From positions 1-8,092 of the forward strand of contig PMOU01000571.1 of the NCBI GenBank assembly GCA_003161205.1: a DNA stretch of 8,092 nt, given 5' to 3'. The DNA is from Actinomycetota bacterium. GTDB lineage: Bacteria > Actinomycetota > Actinomycetes > Streptosporangiales > Streptosporangiaceae. Below the pieces are notes generated by a model. The model saw only the letters and a program-made list of their open reading frames with translations, had not been told where the DNA came from and did not search any database. Position numbers and translations under genes: made by a program. This document shows positions 1 through 6,225 of the stretch, piece after piece (the first letter of the stretch is position 1; the number at the start of each line of letters is the position of its first letter).

Positions 1-155
1 CCCGCCACGATGGCAAGTACGACTATGGCTCCGCTGACCTGCACCGACAGGCGCAGCGAGGCCCGGCGCAGCAGCCGGATGACGCCCATGCCAAGCAGGC
101 CCACCGCGCTGGTGCAGCCCGCGGCGATCAGGACGACCTGGATCTGCGCGTTCAC
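1..155 (-). CDS. Probable sensor histidine kinase, N-terminal fragment cut by the window edge
   Basis: Only the first 51 codons are inside the window. The GTG at 155-153 is the only start codon between an in-frame TGA about 40 bases upstream and the visible coding sequence. A weak ribosome binding site (AGAGG, 166-170) lies 10 bases before it. The peptide starts VNAQIQVVLIAAG, forms a hydrophobic helix at about residues 5-26, then a basic cluster (RLLRRASLR, 27-35), and enters a second hydrophobic stretch (SGAIVVLAIVA). This N-terminal layout is common in actinobacterial HAMP-type sensor kinases, but no kinase motif (H-box, N, G1) is visible, so the family call is inference. It lies 50 bp downstream of, and on the same strand as, the four-helix membrane protein gene, so it is probably the last visible gene of that operon. 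It could be the partner of the OmpR-type regulator at 4308-5048. Another membrane protein cannot be excluded. Confidence 0.5.
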   Translation of the reverse strand, partial: MNAQIQVVLIAAGCTSAVGLLGMGVIRLLRRASLRLSVQVSGAIVVLAIVA

Positions 156-205
156 GAAGGGTCCGCCTCTAGCAGCGCCGAATTTACCTCAATAGGCCTC
201 ACAGG

Positions 206-922
206 TTATTCGTAGTCATCCTGGGTTTGGATTGCCCGTCCGGCATCAGAAGATGAAACGCTGGGCGGATCCGTAACCTCTCCCGCGGGCGGCGGCTGTT
301 GGTCTGGGACAGCTGGTTCCTGCCCTGCCGGGACAGCGGGTGCCGCCTGCCCTGCTGCGATAGCTGGTTCTTGTGCTGCCAGCTCAGCTGGTACCTGTTC
401 TGGCCGGCCAGCTGGCTCTGGTTCCTCCCGGTCAGCTGATTCCCGAGCGGGGGCTTCGCGCGGCGCGGGGATTCGCGACAGGCGGCGTAGCCGCAGCGCG
501 AACGCGACGGCGGACAGCAGGAACAGCACGCCCGACACCGCCAGCCAGTGCCATACGTACGGGTCCTGGGACAACGTCGTCGACGCGTGGTACGAGGAGG
601 GCAGCCGGAGGATCAGCGGGAACCACACGAGCAGCAGGAGGCCAGACAGCGCCGCGGGCACGCGTACGTAGTTGATCCACCCGGCGGCGGCCAGTGGCGG
701 CTCACGGTGCCTGATCGCGGCCATGACCGAACGGTCGGCGAGCGAGTACAGCGGTACGAGAAGCAGGTCGTGGCCGATGGCCGCCCCGACGAACCAGATG
801 ATGACCGTCAGGGGCTCGAAGGACACCAGATGGGCGGCCGCGTAACCGGCCAGGCCGAAACTGGCGAGCATGGCGAGCAGATGCAGCGGACTAGCGCCGT
901 ACCAGCGCAGCGGATTCCTCAT
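206..922 (-). CDS. Four-helix integral membrane protein with Pro/Ala/Glu-rich cytoplasmic tail, unknown function
   Basis: I do not recognise a named family. From the ATG at 922 the protein is 238 residues. Four hydrophobic segments are visible at about 14-32, 37-58, 86-106 and 125-146, followed by a basic stop-transfer stretch (RLRRLSR) and a tail of about 88 residues (151-238) rich in Pro, Ala, Glu and Gln that looks disordered and, by the positive-inside rule, cytoplasmic. Helix-associated histidines (14, 31, 51, 125) could bind a cofactor, but nothing proves it. A TTG at 934 would add four residues. The ATG is preferred because it begins one base after the TGA of the molybdopterin-fusion gene, suggesting translation by coupling, and no convincing ribosome binding site is seen. 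Its position directly after that gene suggests an accessory or electron-transfer partner of the molybdoenzyme. Membrane protein: confident. Function: unknown. Confidence 0.82.
   Translation of the reverse strand: MRNPLRWYGASPLHLLAMLASFGLAGYAAAHLVSFEPLTVIIWFVGAAIGHDLLLVPLYSLADRSVMAAIRHREPPLAAAGWINYVRVPAALSGLLLLVWFPLILRLPSSYHASTTLSQDPYVWHWLAVSGVLFLLSAVAFALRLRRLSRIPAPREAPARESADREEPEPAGRPEQVPAELAAQEPAIAAGQAAPAVPAGQEPAVPDQQPPPAGEVTDPPSVSSSDAGRAIQTQDDYE
309..444. repeat. Degenerate short repeats encoding the QEPA-like tail
   Basis: Five imperfect copies of a 13-14 base unit resembling AGCTGGTTCCTG occur at about 309-322, 360-373, 384-397, 408-421 and 431-444, each with the core CAGCTG or TAGCTG. 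The last four copies start 23-24 bases apart. On the minus strand they encode related peptides (QEPAV, QEPAI, QVPAE, PEPAG, ESAD) in the Pro/Ala/Glu-rich tail of the membrane protein at 206-922. The phase is kept in multiples close to three, so this looks like an expanded in-frame coding repeat, not a regulatory element. Confidence 0.55.
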
Positions 923-923
923 A

Positions 924-2327
924 TCAGCCGGCAAACGTCAGGCTGGTGACCCACTTGGTGTTGTGCACTCCAGGATTGGCCGGCACGATCACGCGGGCGG
1001 GATATCCGTGGTCGAGGGACAGGTCCACGCCGTTGACGCGCAGCGCGAGCAGCGAGGACGGGTCCATGATCTGCCCGGCCGACAGGACCGCGTGCCGGAA
1101 GGCCCCACCGCGTTCCAGCGACTCCACCAGGACGCTCGCCGGGTGGCTGACGCCGGCCATCTCGGCCAGATCGCGCAGGCGCACGCCGGTCCAGGCCTGG
1201 TTGCCGGTGGACCAGCCCTCAACGCAGGCGATCGGCAGGTGCGCGGTGTGCAGGTCCAGGCGGAGCAGTTCGGCCCGGCTCAGGCGAATGGGCGGCTTAC
1301 CGGTCTGCCCGAGTGGTCGGAGCGGGGCGTCCCCTAGGGCCAGCACGGCGGCGCTGACCTGGTCCAGGGTGAGCCGCCAGCTCGCGCCGGTCTCGGCGGT
1401 CCTGATGCCTACCTCGGCCGCGGTCTGGTTGATCTGGAAGTCGTTGGGTCCGTCGCCGAGGTCCTGCCCGTGCGGGGCGAGCAGCGCGGTGCGGCGTAGC
1501 GGGCCGCCCAGTGACTGGCCTACCGACAGGACGAAAATCACCAGCGAGCCGGTCCCGGCGAAGGCCAGCGCGCCGCGCCGGGAAATCGTCGGCCGGGCGG
1601 GCGCCGGGCTGACCAGGTGCCCAGGGTCCGGTGGCTCCGGCTGCGTATGGGCGGTATCGATGCGCAGCTCCCGCGTCAGGCCGCGGGCCCGCAGCGACCG
1701 GATTACCGTGCGGCTCTTGAGCCCTACATGGACGACAAAGCCGGTCACGAAGACCCAGGCGCCGTAGTAGTGCAGCGTGTAGAAGGAGCCGGGGAACTTG
1801 TAGTACTGCTGGATGTTGAGGATGCCGGTGACGAATTCGAATATCACCCCGCCGACGAGCATCAGCAGCGATAGCCGTTCTAGGGCGTGCGCGGGATTGC
1901 GAACCGGCGGCCACTCGAAAAGCTTCGGCAGCACCGACCACAACTTGGCCAGCAGGATCGGGATGAGCACCAGGCCCAGGGTGACATGCACGCCCTGGTT
2001 CACCCGGTACAGCCAGACCGGGTGGGTGGGCCAGGAGAACAGGTAAAAGCCGAGTATTCCCTTGCCGGGAGTCTCGTCATTGATGCGGTTGAGGTCAGGG
2101 TTGTAGGCCGCGTAGGACAGCAGGCCGGTCACGAATACCACGGAGAGACCGGCCAGCAGGACAAGGCCGAGGACCGAGGTCAGCCACGGACCGCGGATCG
2201 GGCTCCGCCAGAAGGACCTGCGGAAGGGACCGGGCAGTTCGTCTGGCCGCGGCATCCGCCGCACCTTCTCCGCCACTCGCCGTGCGAGCGAGGGTCGGCC
2301 CGCTCCTGCCTTCTCGTCCTCCGTCAT
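924..2327 (-). CDS. Cytochrome b-like membrane domain fused to a YedY/sulfite-oxidase-type molybdopterin domain
   Basis: 467 residues. Four hydrophobic helices at about 48-72, 108-130, 152-172 and 184-205 form a membrane part with histidines that could bind haem (H114, H186, H200, possibly H102), like cytochrome b561/ferric-reductase-type proteins. A linker leads to a twin-arginine sequence (TISRRGALAF, about 247-256) just before a fifth helix (255-275). The rest is an oxidoreductase molybdopterin-binding domain: C368 in PIACVEGWS is the expected molybdenum ligand, WTGVRLRDL follows, and the end reads DHGYPARVIVP...TKWVTSLTF as in YedY-like proteins. With the N-terminus inside, the catalytic domain would lie outside the membrane. 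The twin arginines suggest Tat export of the folded cofactor domain after Sec insertion of helices 1-4; a five-helix Streptomyces molybdoprotein of this dual type has been described (recalled, not checked). AGGAGG (2334-2339) lies 6 bases before the ATG, which overlaps the upstream stop as ATGA. Substrate unknown. Confidence 0.9.
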   Translation of the reverse strand: MTEDEKAGAGRPSLARRVAEKVRRMPRPDELPGPFRRSFWRSPIRGPWLTSVLGLVLLAGLSVVFVTGLLSYAAYNPDLNRINDETPGKGILGFYLFSWPTHPVWLYRVNQGVHVTLGLVLIPILLAKLWSVLPKLFEWPPVRNPAHALERLSLLMLVGGVIFEFVTGILNIQQYYKFPGSFYTLHYYGAWVFVTGFVVHVGLKSRTVIRSLRARGLTRELRIDTAHTQPEPPDPGHLVSPAPARPTISRRGALAFAGTGSLVIFVLSVGQSLGGPLRRTALLAPHGQDLGDGPNDFQINQTAAEVGIRTAETGASWRLTLDQVSAAVLALGDAPLRPLGQTGKPPIRLSRAELLRLDLHTAHLPIACVEGWSTGNQAWTGVRLRDLAEMAGVSHPASVLVESLERGGAFRHAVLSAGQIMDPSSLLALRVNGVDLSLDHGYPARVIVPANPGVHNTKWVTSLTFAG

Positions 2328-4030
2328 GACAGGCCTCCTGCCCTGCTGGGCCGTGGCGGCTGGGCGACCGCGGGCGAGCCCGCGGCGGAACCGTCAAGCG
2401 AGCGGATCGTCGCAGCGCACGAGGCGGCGCCCACGGGCAGCCAGAGGTAAACCAGCCGCCCGGTCGGGCCGGCGACCGGCTGGAACACCGCCTGCGGTAC
2501 GCCGGAAAGCAACGTCTGGGGGCAGCGGCGGTAATAGCGCATGAGGTCCGCGGGAAAGCCATCAGGCGGTCCGGTGTTCTCGGTCATGATCGCGCTGAAC
2601 CGCCGCGCCGCCACCGCGCGCGAGGCGCTGCGGGTGAAGCTCGCGATGGCCGCCGCGTTCGAGCCGCGCAGGATGTCGTCGGTCGCGGCCTGATGGGCTA
2701 CCGTCGGGAGCCCGGCCAGCAGGACAAGCCCAGGATCGCTGGGAACCGCGACCGTGCCGCCGAGTGTACGCATCCCTGATGTAAGCCGCTCGCCGACCGC
2801 GCGGTCCGCGCTGGTCGGGATCGCTTGAGCTGGGTGGAAGCCGGCGATCCGCGTGGCCAGCTGCGCGATGACCAGCGCGGCGGCCGCGGCGGCGACCCAC
2901 CGGTTGATCTGCCCTGGCCGCCAGCTCCGGATGCGGGCCCGCCGGGCCAGCCGGTCCGCGCCCCAGCTCACCAGGCCGCCGGGATGGGCGCCCATCGCCA
3001 GGCCCGCGAGCAACGCCACGGCCAGGTACGCGGGTAGCAGGTCGTTGGACTCGCCGCCGCTGTGGACCAGGGCAACGTAGCTCTCGACGACCAGCGCGGC
3101 GCAGCCGGCCAACAGCACCGGCGGTGTCCGCCGCACGCCGAGGACCAGGGCGCAGCAGGCCAGGCCGAGGATGGGAAGCATGTCCACGGTCCAGAACTGC
3201 GCGACGGCGGCGTGGTTGAGCGTGTGCTCACTGAACAGTACGAAGACGTAGAACACGTACCAGCCGTGGCTGGTCAGCTCCAGCGCCAGCGTGCTGATCC
3301 CCAGGACCGCGCCGTAGGTCAGCGCGGCCGTCCCGGCGAGCCGCCGGCGTGGGCCGAACGCCAGCGGGGTGAGCACCGCGACCCCTTCCGCGAGCCCGTT
3401 CTGCTTGGTGAGGAAGGCTGCCGCGAGCAGCAGCCCGGTCGCGACGGCGCCGCGGGTTCGGTACATCCATCGCGCGGCGTAAAGAGCGGCGACGCTGAAC
3501 GCGATGAACTCCGAATCCACCCGCGCGACGTCGAACCAGGTGTGCGTCACGAAATAGGTCGCGGCGAGCAGGCCGGCCGAGGCGATCCCGGCCGCCGCGC
3601 TCGCCGTCTCGCGTTGTACCAGCCGGCCCAGGACCGCGAAACAGACCAGCGACGACACCAGCGAGACGAGCCGCAACGGCAGGTACGACAGGCCGAGCAC
3701 GCTGGCCACCGCGGCCGAGGTAGCGAAGTAGAGCGGCGGGTAGCCGTCCGGCACGTAACTCACCGTCGGTGCCGCGTACAGCGGCCGCCCCGTGAGCATT
3801 CGCTGCACTTCGACCAGGGAATTGCTCTCGAGAAATTCCAGCGGGAAGGGGTAGGCCAGTCTGAGCAGCGCAACCACCACGTAGGTGCCGACGGCGGCGA
3901 GCCCCAGGACGGCGGCGGCCAGCCGGACGGCACGCGGCACGTCCCAGCGGCGGGGCGGCGGGAGGGCCTCCGATGCCGGTGTTGTCGCAGGTCCGGCCGG
4001 AATCGCACCGTGCGTAGCAGAGATTCTCAC
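2324..4030 (-). CDS. ArnT/PMT-like GT-C membrane glycosyltransferase
   Basis: A polytopic membrane protein of 568 residues from the GTG at 4030, or 589 from an ATG at 4093 in the same frame. Numbered from 4093, the first helix is at about 56-79 and is followed by an external loop with the acidic FPLEFLES (83-90), the usual site of the catalytic acidic residue in GT-C enzymes, then a YPPLYF motif (118-123). FDVARVDSE (187-195) and LTKQNG (228-233) are also typical of PMT/ArnT-like transferases. Further hydrophobic helices run to about residue 415, followed by a soluble C-terminal domain of about 170 residues. Such enzymes move sugars from polyprenyl-phosphate donors to acceptors outside the membrane; donor and acceptor here are unknown. 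GTG 4030 is preferred because no ribosome binding site precedes 4093, codons between the two use few G/C-ending bases, and a promoter-like sequence ends seven bases before 4030. The stop overlaps the next start. Confidence 0.8.
   Translation of the reverse strand: MRISATHGAIPAGPATTPASEALPPPRRWDVPRAVRLAAAVLGLAAVGTYVVVALLRLAYPFPLEFLESNSLVEVQRMLTGRPLYAAPTVSYVPDGYPPLYFATSAAVASVLGLSYLPLRLVSLVSSLVCFAVLGRLVQRETASAAAGIASAGLLAATYFVTHTWFDVARVDSEFIAFSVAALYAARWMYRTRGAVATGLLLAAAFLTKQNGLAEGVAVLTPLAFGPRRRLAGTAALTYGAVLGISTLALELTSHGWYVFYVFVLFSEHTLNHAAVAQFWTVDMLPILGLACCALVLGVRRTPPVLLAGCAALVVESYVALVHSGGESNDLLPAYLAVALLAGLAMGAHPGGLVSWGADRLARRARIRSWRPGQINRWVAAAAAALVIAQLATRIAGFHPAQAIPTSADRAVGERLTSGMRTLGGTVAVPSDPGLVLLAGLPTVAHQAATDDILRGSNAAAIASFTRSASRAVAARRFSAIMTENTGPPDGFPADLMRYYRRCPQTLLSGVPQAVFQPVAGPTGRLVYLWLPVGAASCAATIRSLDGSAAGSPAVAQPPRPSRAGGLS
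2334..2339 (-). promoter_or_regulatory. Strong ribosome binding site of the molybdopterin fusion gene
   Basis: AGGAGG on the minus strand, six bases before the ATG at 2327, lying within the last codons of the glycosyltransferase gene. Together with the ATGA stop/start overlap it fixes the start and indicates coupled translation of the two genes. Confidence 0.8.
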
Positions 4031-4037
4031 GCCGAGT

Positions 4038-4066
4038 ATTAGACGCACGTACGCCGCACCCGGCAA
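4038..4066 (-). promoter_or_regulatory. Candidate leaderless promoter for the glycosyltransferase operon
   Basis: On the minus strand a -35 like TTGCCG (4061-4066) is separated by 17 bases from a -10 like TCTAAT (4038-4043). The GTG at 4030 begins seven bases after the -10, about where transcription would start, as in actinobacterial leaderless mRNAs. The second -10 base departs from the usual TANNNT, so this is a candidate only. Confidence 0.35.
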
Positions 4067-4093
4067 ACGGCCACCGGTGAGCGTTTTGTCCAT

Positions 4094-4307
4094 TTATGCG
4101 CGATATCGCGGCCGTCAAGATAAGGGATCCAGACGCGCCCGGCCGCGGCACGCAGGCCTGCCGTAGTCCGACCGAACCGCACTGAACAGGGGTTTTAGCC
4201 GTACTGGCTAGTCGCTTCTGCGTATCGGCCGCTCGTCACGGGGCCCGGCCGCCTGCCGCCTGGCGGCGTACCTTACGGGTTGGAGAAAGCTGCTGAGCTG
4301 ACCGTCC
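4094..4307. other. Spacer between response regulator and glycosyltransferase operon
   Basis: I see no convincing gene in this stretch. It holds two small inverted repeats, TAGCC-N5-GGCTA (4196-4210) and GCCGCC-T-GGCGGC (4255-4267). Neither is followed by a T-run on the minus strand, so neither qualifies as a clear intrinsic terminator. The length of the gap suggests that the glycosyltransferase operon has its own promoter instead of depending on read-through from the regulator. Confidence 0.5.
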
Positions 4308-5048
4308 TTACCAGGGGTCCGCATCCCAGCAGTAGCCGATTCCCCGGACGGTCCGGAGCAGCACCGGCGACGTCGGTTCCTCCTCGAGTTTGTCGCGGAG
4401 CCGGCGCACATGCACGGTGACGGTCGACTGGTCGCCAAACGTCCAGCCCCACACCCGCTTCATCAGCTCGGCCCGGGTGAACGCCCTCCCGGGATGCGAC
4501 ATGAAGAAGGCGAGCAGGTCGAACTCACGGACCGTCAGCGGCAGCTCGTGGCCATCTTTGCGGGCCCGCCGGGCCGCCACGTCGACCTCGATAGGTCCTG
4601 AGAGCAGCGGAGTGGGTGGCAACGCTTCCGCCTCTGGCGACGCGGCCCGCCTCAGCACGGCCTCTACCCGCAGGGCAAGCTCGCGGGGGCTGAACGGCTT
4701 GGTCACGTAGTCGTCGGCTCCCGTCTCCAGCCCCAGGACCCGGTCGTTCTCCTCGCCGAGTGCGGTCAGCATGATCACGGGCAGCGGGCCCTGATCGTCC
4801 CAGGTGTCGCGCAGTCGGCGGCACACCTCAAGGCCGTCGATGCCGGGCAGCATCAGGTCGAGCACGACCAGATCGGGTCGCCATTCCTCGGCGAGCGACA
4901 ACGCGGTCGGCCCGTCCGCTGCGTGCCGTGGCTCCATGCCCGCATTCCGGAGATAGTCGACCACGACCTCGGCGACGATCGGATCATCGTCGACCACGAG
5001 AACGCGCGCATTCATAACCTGAGTGTAGAAACCGGCCGCCAGCGACAT
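4308..5048 (-). CDS. OmpR/PhoB-family response regulator
   Basis: 246 residues. The receiver domain (about 14-134) has the acidic pocket D20-D22 (VLVVDDDP), the phosphoacceptor D64 in VVLDLMLPG, T95 in MLTA and K117 in VTKPF, so all switch residues are present. After a short linker, a winged-helix DNA-binding domain (about 150-241) shows LTVREFDLL, the recognition-helix segment STVTVHVRRLRDKL and the wing RTVRGIGYCW, the standard trans_reg_C pattern. It should bind direct repeats at target promoters when phosphorylated. The start at 5048 is chosen because GAGGAA lies five bases upstream (5054-5059). An internal ATG at 5015 (MNARVLVVDD) is nearer the usual N-terminus of the family but has a poorer ribosome binding site. 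No kinase gene is adjacent; the nearest candidate is the fragment at 1-155, beyond three intervening genes on the same strand. That pairing is inference. Confidence 0.95.
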   Translation of the reverse strand: MSLAAGFYTQVMNARVLVVDDDPIVAEVVVDYLRNAGMEPRHAADGPTALSLAEEWRPDLVVLDLMLPGIDGLEVCRRLRDTWDDQGPLPVIMLTALGEENDRVLGLETGADDYVTKPFSPRELALRVEAVLRRAASPEAEALPPTPLLSGPIEVDVAARRARKDGHELPLTVREFDLLAFFMSHPGRAFTRAELMKRVWGWTFGDQSTVTVHVRRLRDKLEEEPTSPVLLRTVRGIGYCWDADPW

Positions 5049-5053
5049 GCGAG

Positions 5054-5059
5054 TTCCTC
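5054..5059 (-). promoter_or_regulatory. Ribosome binding site deciding the response regulator start
   Basis: GAGGAA on the minus strand, five bases before the ATG at 5048. It supports this start over the internal ATG at 5015, which is preceded only by CAGG at poor spacing. Confidence 0.6.
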
Positions 5060-5086
5060 ATGTTGTAAGGGTTCACCTCGTGCCGT

Positions 5087-5121
5087 CTCGGCTGGCCGAG
5101 CCATAACGTCACTCCTGTGAC
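5087..5121. promoter_or_regulatory. Two small inverted repeats in the divergent regulator/methyltransferase region
   Basis: CTCGG-CTGG-CCGAG (5087-5100) and GTCAC-TCCT-GTGAC (5108-5121), both with perfect five-base arms and four-base spacers, lie side by side between the divergent response regulator and methyltransferase genes. They could be operators. No clear -10/-35 pair for either gene could be assigned. Short palindromes arise by chance in GC-rich DNA, so support is weak. Confidence 0.3.
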
Positions 5122-5184
5122 TCTAGACGTGATCCGATCCGGCCCGGCCGGGTGCCGCCCGCCGTGCGGCGGGGCCGAGCGAGC

Positions 5185-6225
5185 ATGAGGACGGGAGCGA
5201 TCGGCCTTTATGAGGAGGCGCTGTTCAGGTCGAGTGCCGAACTCCTGCTCCGGACGGCGAGCGGGCTCGCGCTGCCGCTGCAGGTCGAGCGCTGGTGCGG
5301 GCCGGCCGACGCGGCCGATGAGGAGATGCTGCGCCGCTGCCGAGGGCCGGTACTCGACATAGGCTGCGGTCCCGGGCGTTTGACCATCGCGCTGGCGGAG
5401 CGCGGGATACCGGTGCTCGGGGTGGACATCTCCCGCACGGCCGTGGCGCGAGTCCGCCAGGCCGGAGCATGCGCTCTGCACCGTTCGGTATTCGCTCGGC
5501 TACCCGGCCAGGGGCGATGGGCGACCGCCCTGCTCGCTGACGGCAACATCGGCATCGGTGGCTTCCCCGACGCGCTGCTGCGCCGCTGCGCTCGGCTCCT
5601 GGCTCCTGGCGGCCGGTTGCTCGTTGAGGTCGAACGCGACGACATCGATGAGCGGATGACGGCCTGGCTTGAGCATGCCGATGGCCGGCGCGGCCCGCTG
5701 TTCCCGTGGGCCCGGGTGGGCGTAAGCGCGCTGCGGCAACGTGCGGCCGCCGCGGACTTGTGCCTGTTCGAGGAGTGGGAGCACGGCGGCCGGACGTTCG
5801 TTTCGCTCGCCGCCGGAAGCGCGAGACGGCAAGCGGCTACCGCCTGCGGAGAGATCCCTGTTACGTGGTTACCCGGCAACTTCCAGGCTGTCCAGGACCC
5901 GGACGGCGTTCGCCCGCAGCTCCTCAGCCGCTTCGTCGCGCCCGGCCAGCAGATGCAGCAGGGCCTGCTGGAACAGGCCGTCGAGGATCGCGTAAGCGGC
6001 ACCGGGGGACAGGACGACGGCAATGCCGGCGAACTCCGCGTACCGGCTGATGACCCGCCAGATCATCTCCTCGCGGCGCTGGTCGATCTCCAGGACGTCG
6101 GCGCGGAAGGACTCCTCGAACAGGCTCTGGTTGCGCAGGTCGTACCAGAGCCGGTGCATCGGCGCGTCGGTCCGCAGGGTCTGTGCCATCGCCGCGCTGA
6201 ACTCGCGCTTGAGTTCTTCCGCTGA
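5185..6225 (+). CDS. Class I SAM-dependent methyltransferase with C-terminal read-through antisense to TetR
   Basis: From the ATG at 5185 the frame gives 346 residues. The Rossmann methyltransferase fold is clear: motif I VLDIGCGPG (56-64), the acidic residue ending strand 2 in VLGVDISR (D81), LLADGNIGIGG (117-126) and LLAPGGRLLVEVE (138-150). The domain ends near residue 210 (RTFVSLAAGS). It should transfer a methyl group from S-adenosylmethionine in the cytosol; the acceptor is unknown. No stop codon follows the domain: the frame runs on past the TetR stop at 5869 and ends at 6223-6225, so the last 118 codons are the exact codon-aligned complement of TetR coding sequence. The tail is Gln/Val/Pro/Gly-rich, lacks recognisable structure and is probably incidental. 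A GTG at 5152 would add 11 residues but has no better ribosome binding site, and YEEALF close to the N-terminus fits the family better. The gene is divergent from the response regulator and could belong functionally with the left cluster. Confidence 0.8.
   Translation: MRTGAIGLYEEALFRSSAELLLRTASGLALPLQVERWCGPADAADEEMLRRCRGPVLDIGCGPGRLTIALAERGIPVLGVDISRTAVARVRQAGACALHRSVFARLPGQGRWATALLADGNIGIGGFPDALLRRCARLLAPGGRLLVEVERDDIDERMTAWLEHADGRRGPLFPWARVGVSALRQRAAAADLCLFEEWEHGGRTFVSLAAGSARRQAATACGEIPVTWLPGNFQAVQDPDGVRPQLLSRFVAPGQQMQQGLLEQAVEDRVSGTGGQDDGNAGELRVPADDPPDHLLAALVDLQDVGAEGLLEQALVAQVVPEPVHRRVGPQGLCHRRAELALEFFR

Noticed and set aside
923..934. TTG start for the four-helix membrane protein
   Set aside because: It adds only four residues and overlaps the upstream gene; the ATG at 922 directly after the upstream stop is more natural.
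946..1767. Plus-strand ORF of 273 codons opposite the molybdopterin fusion
   Set aside because: Ser/Arg-rich composition without family motifs; the opposite strand carries the conserved molybdopterin domain.
3062..4042. Plus-strand ORF of 326 codons opposite the glycosyltransferase
   Set aside because: Its product is Arg/Gln/Gly-rich with no domain or helix pattern, and it mirrors a gene with clear membrane helices and GT-C motifs. Long antisense frames are expected at this GC content.
4196..4267. Intrinsic terminator after the response regulator
   Set aside because: The two inverted repeats have short stems or a one-base loop and no following T-run on the minus strand.
5152..5184. GTG 5152 as methyltransferase start
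   Set aside because: The added residues are an Arg/Pro-rich stretch with no ribosome binding site before it; the ATG at 5185 fits the family N-terminus better, though its own site is also weak.
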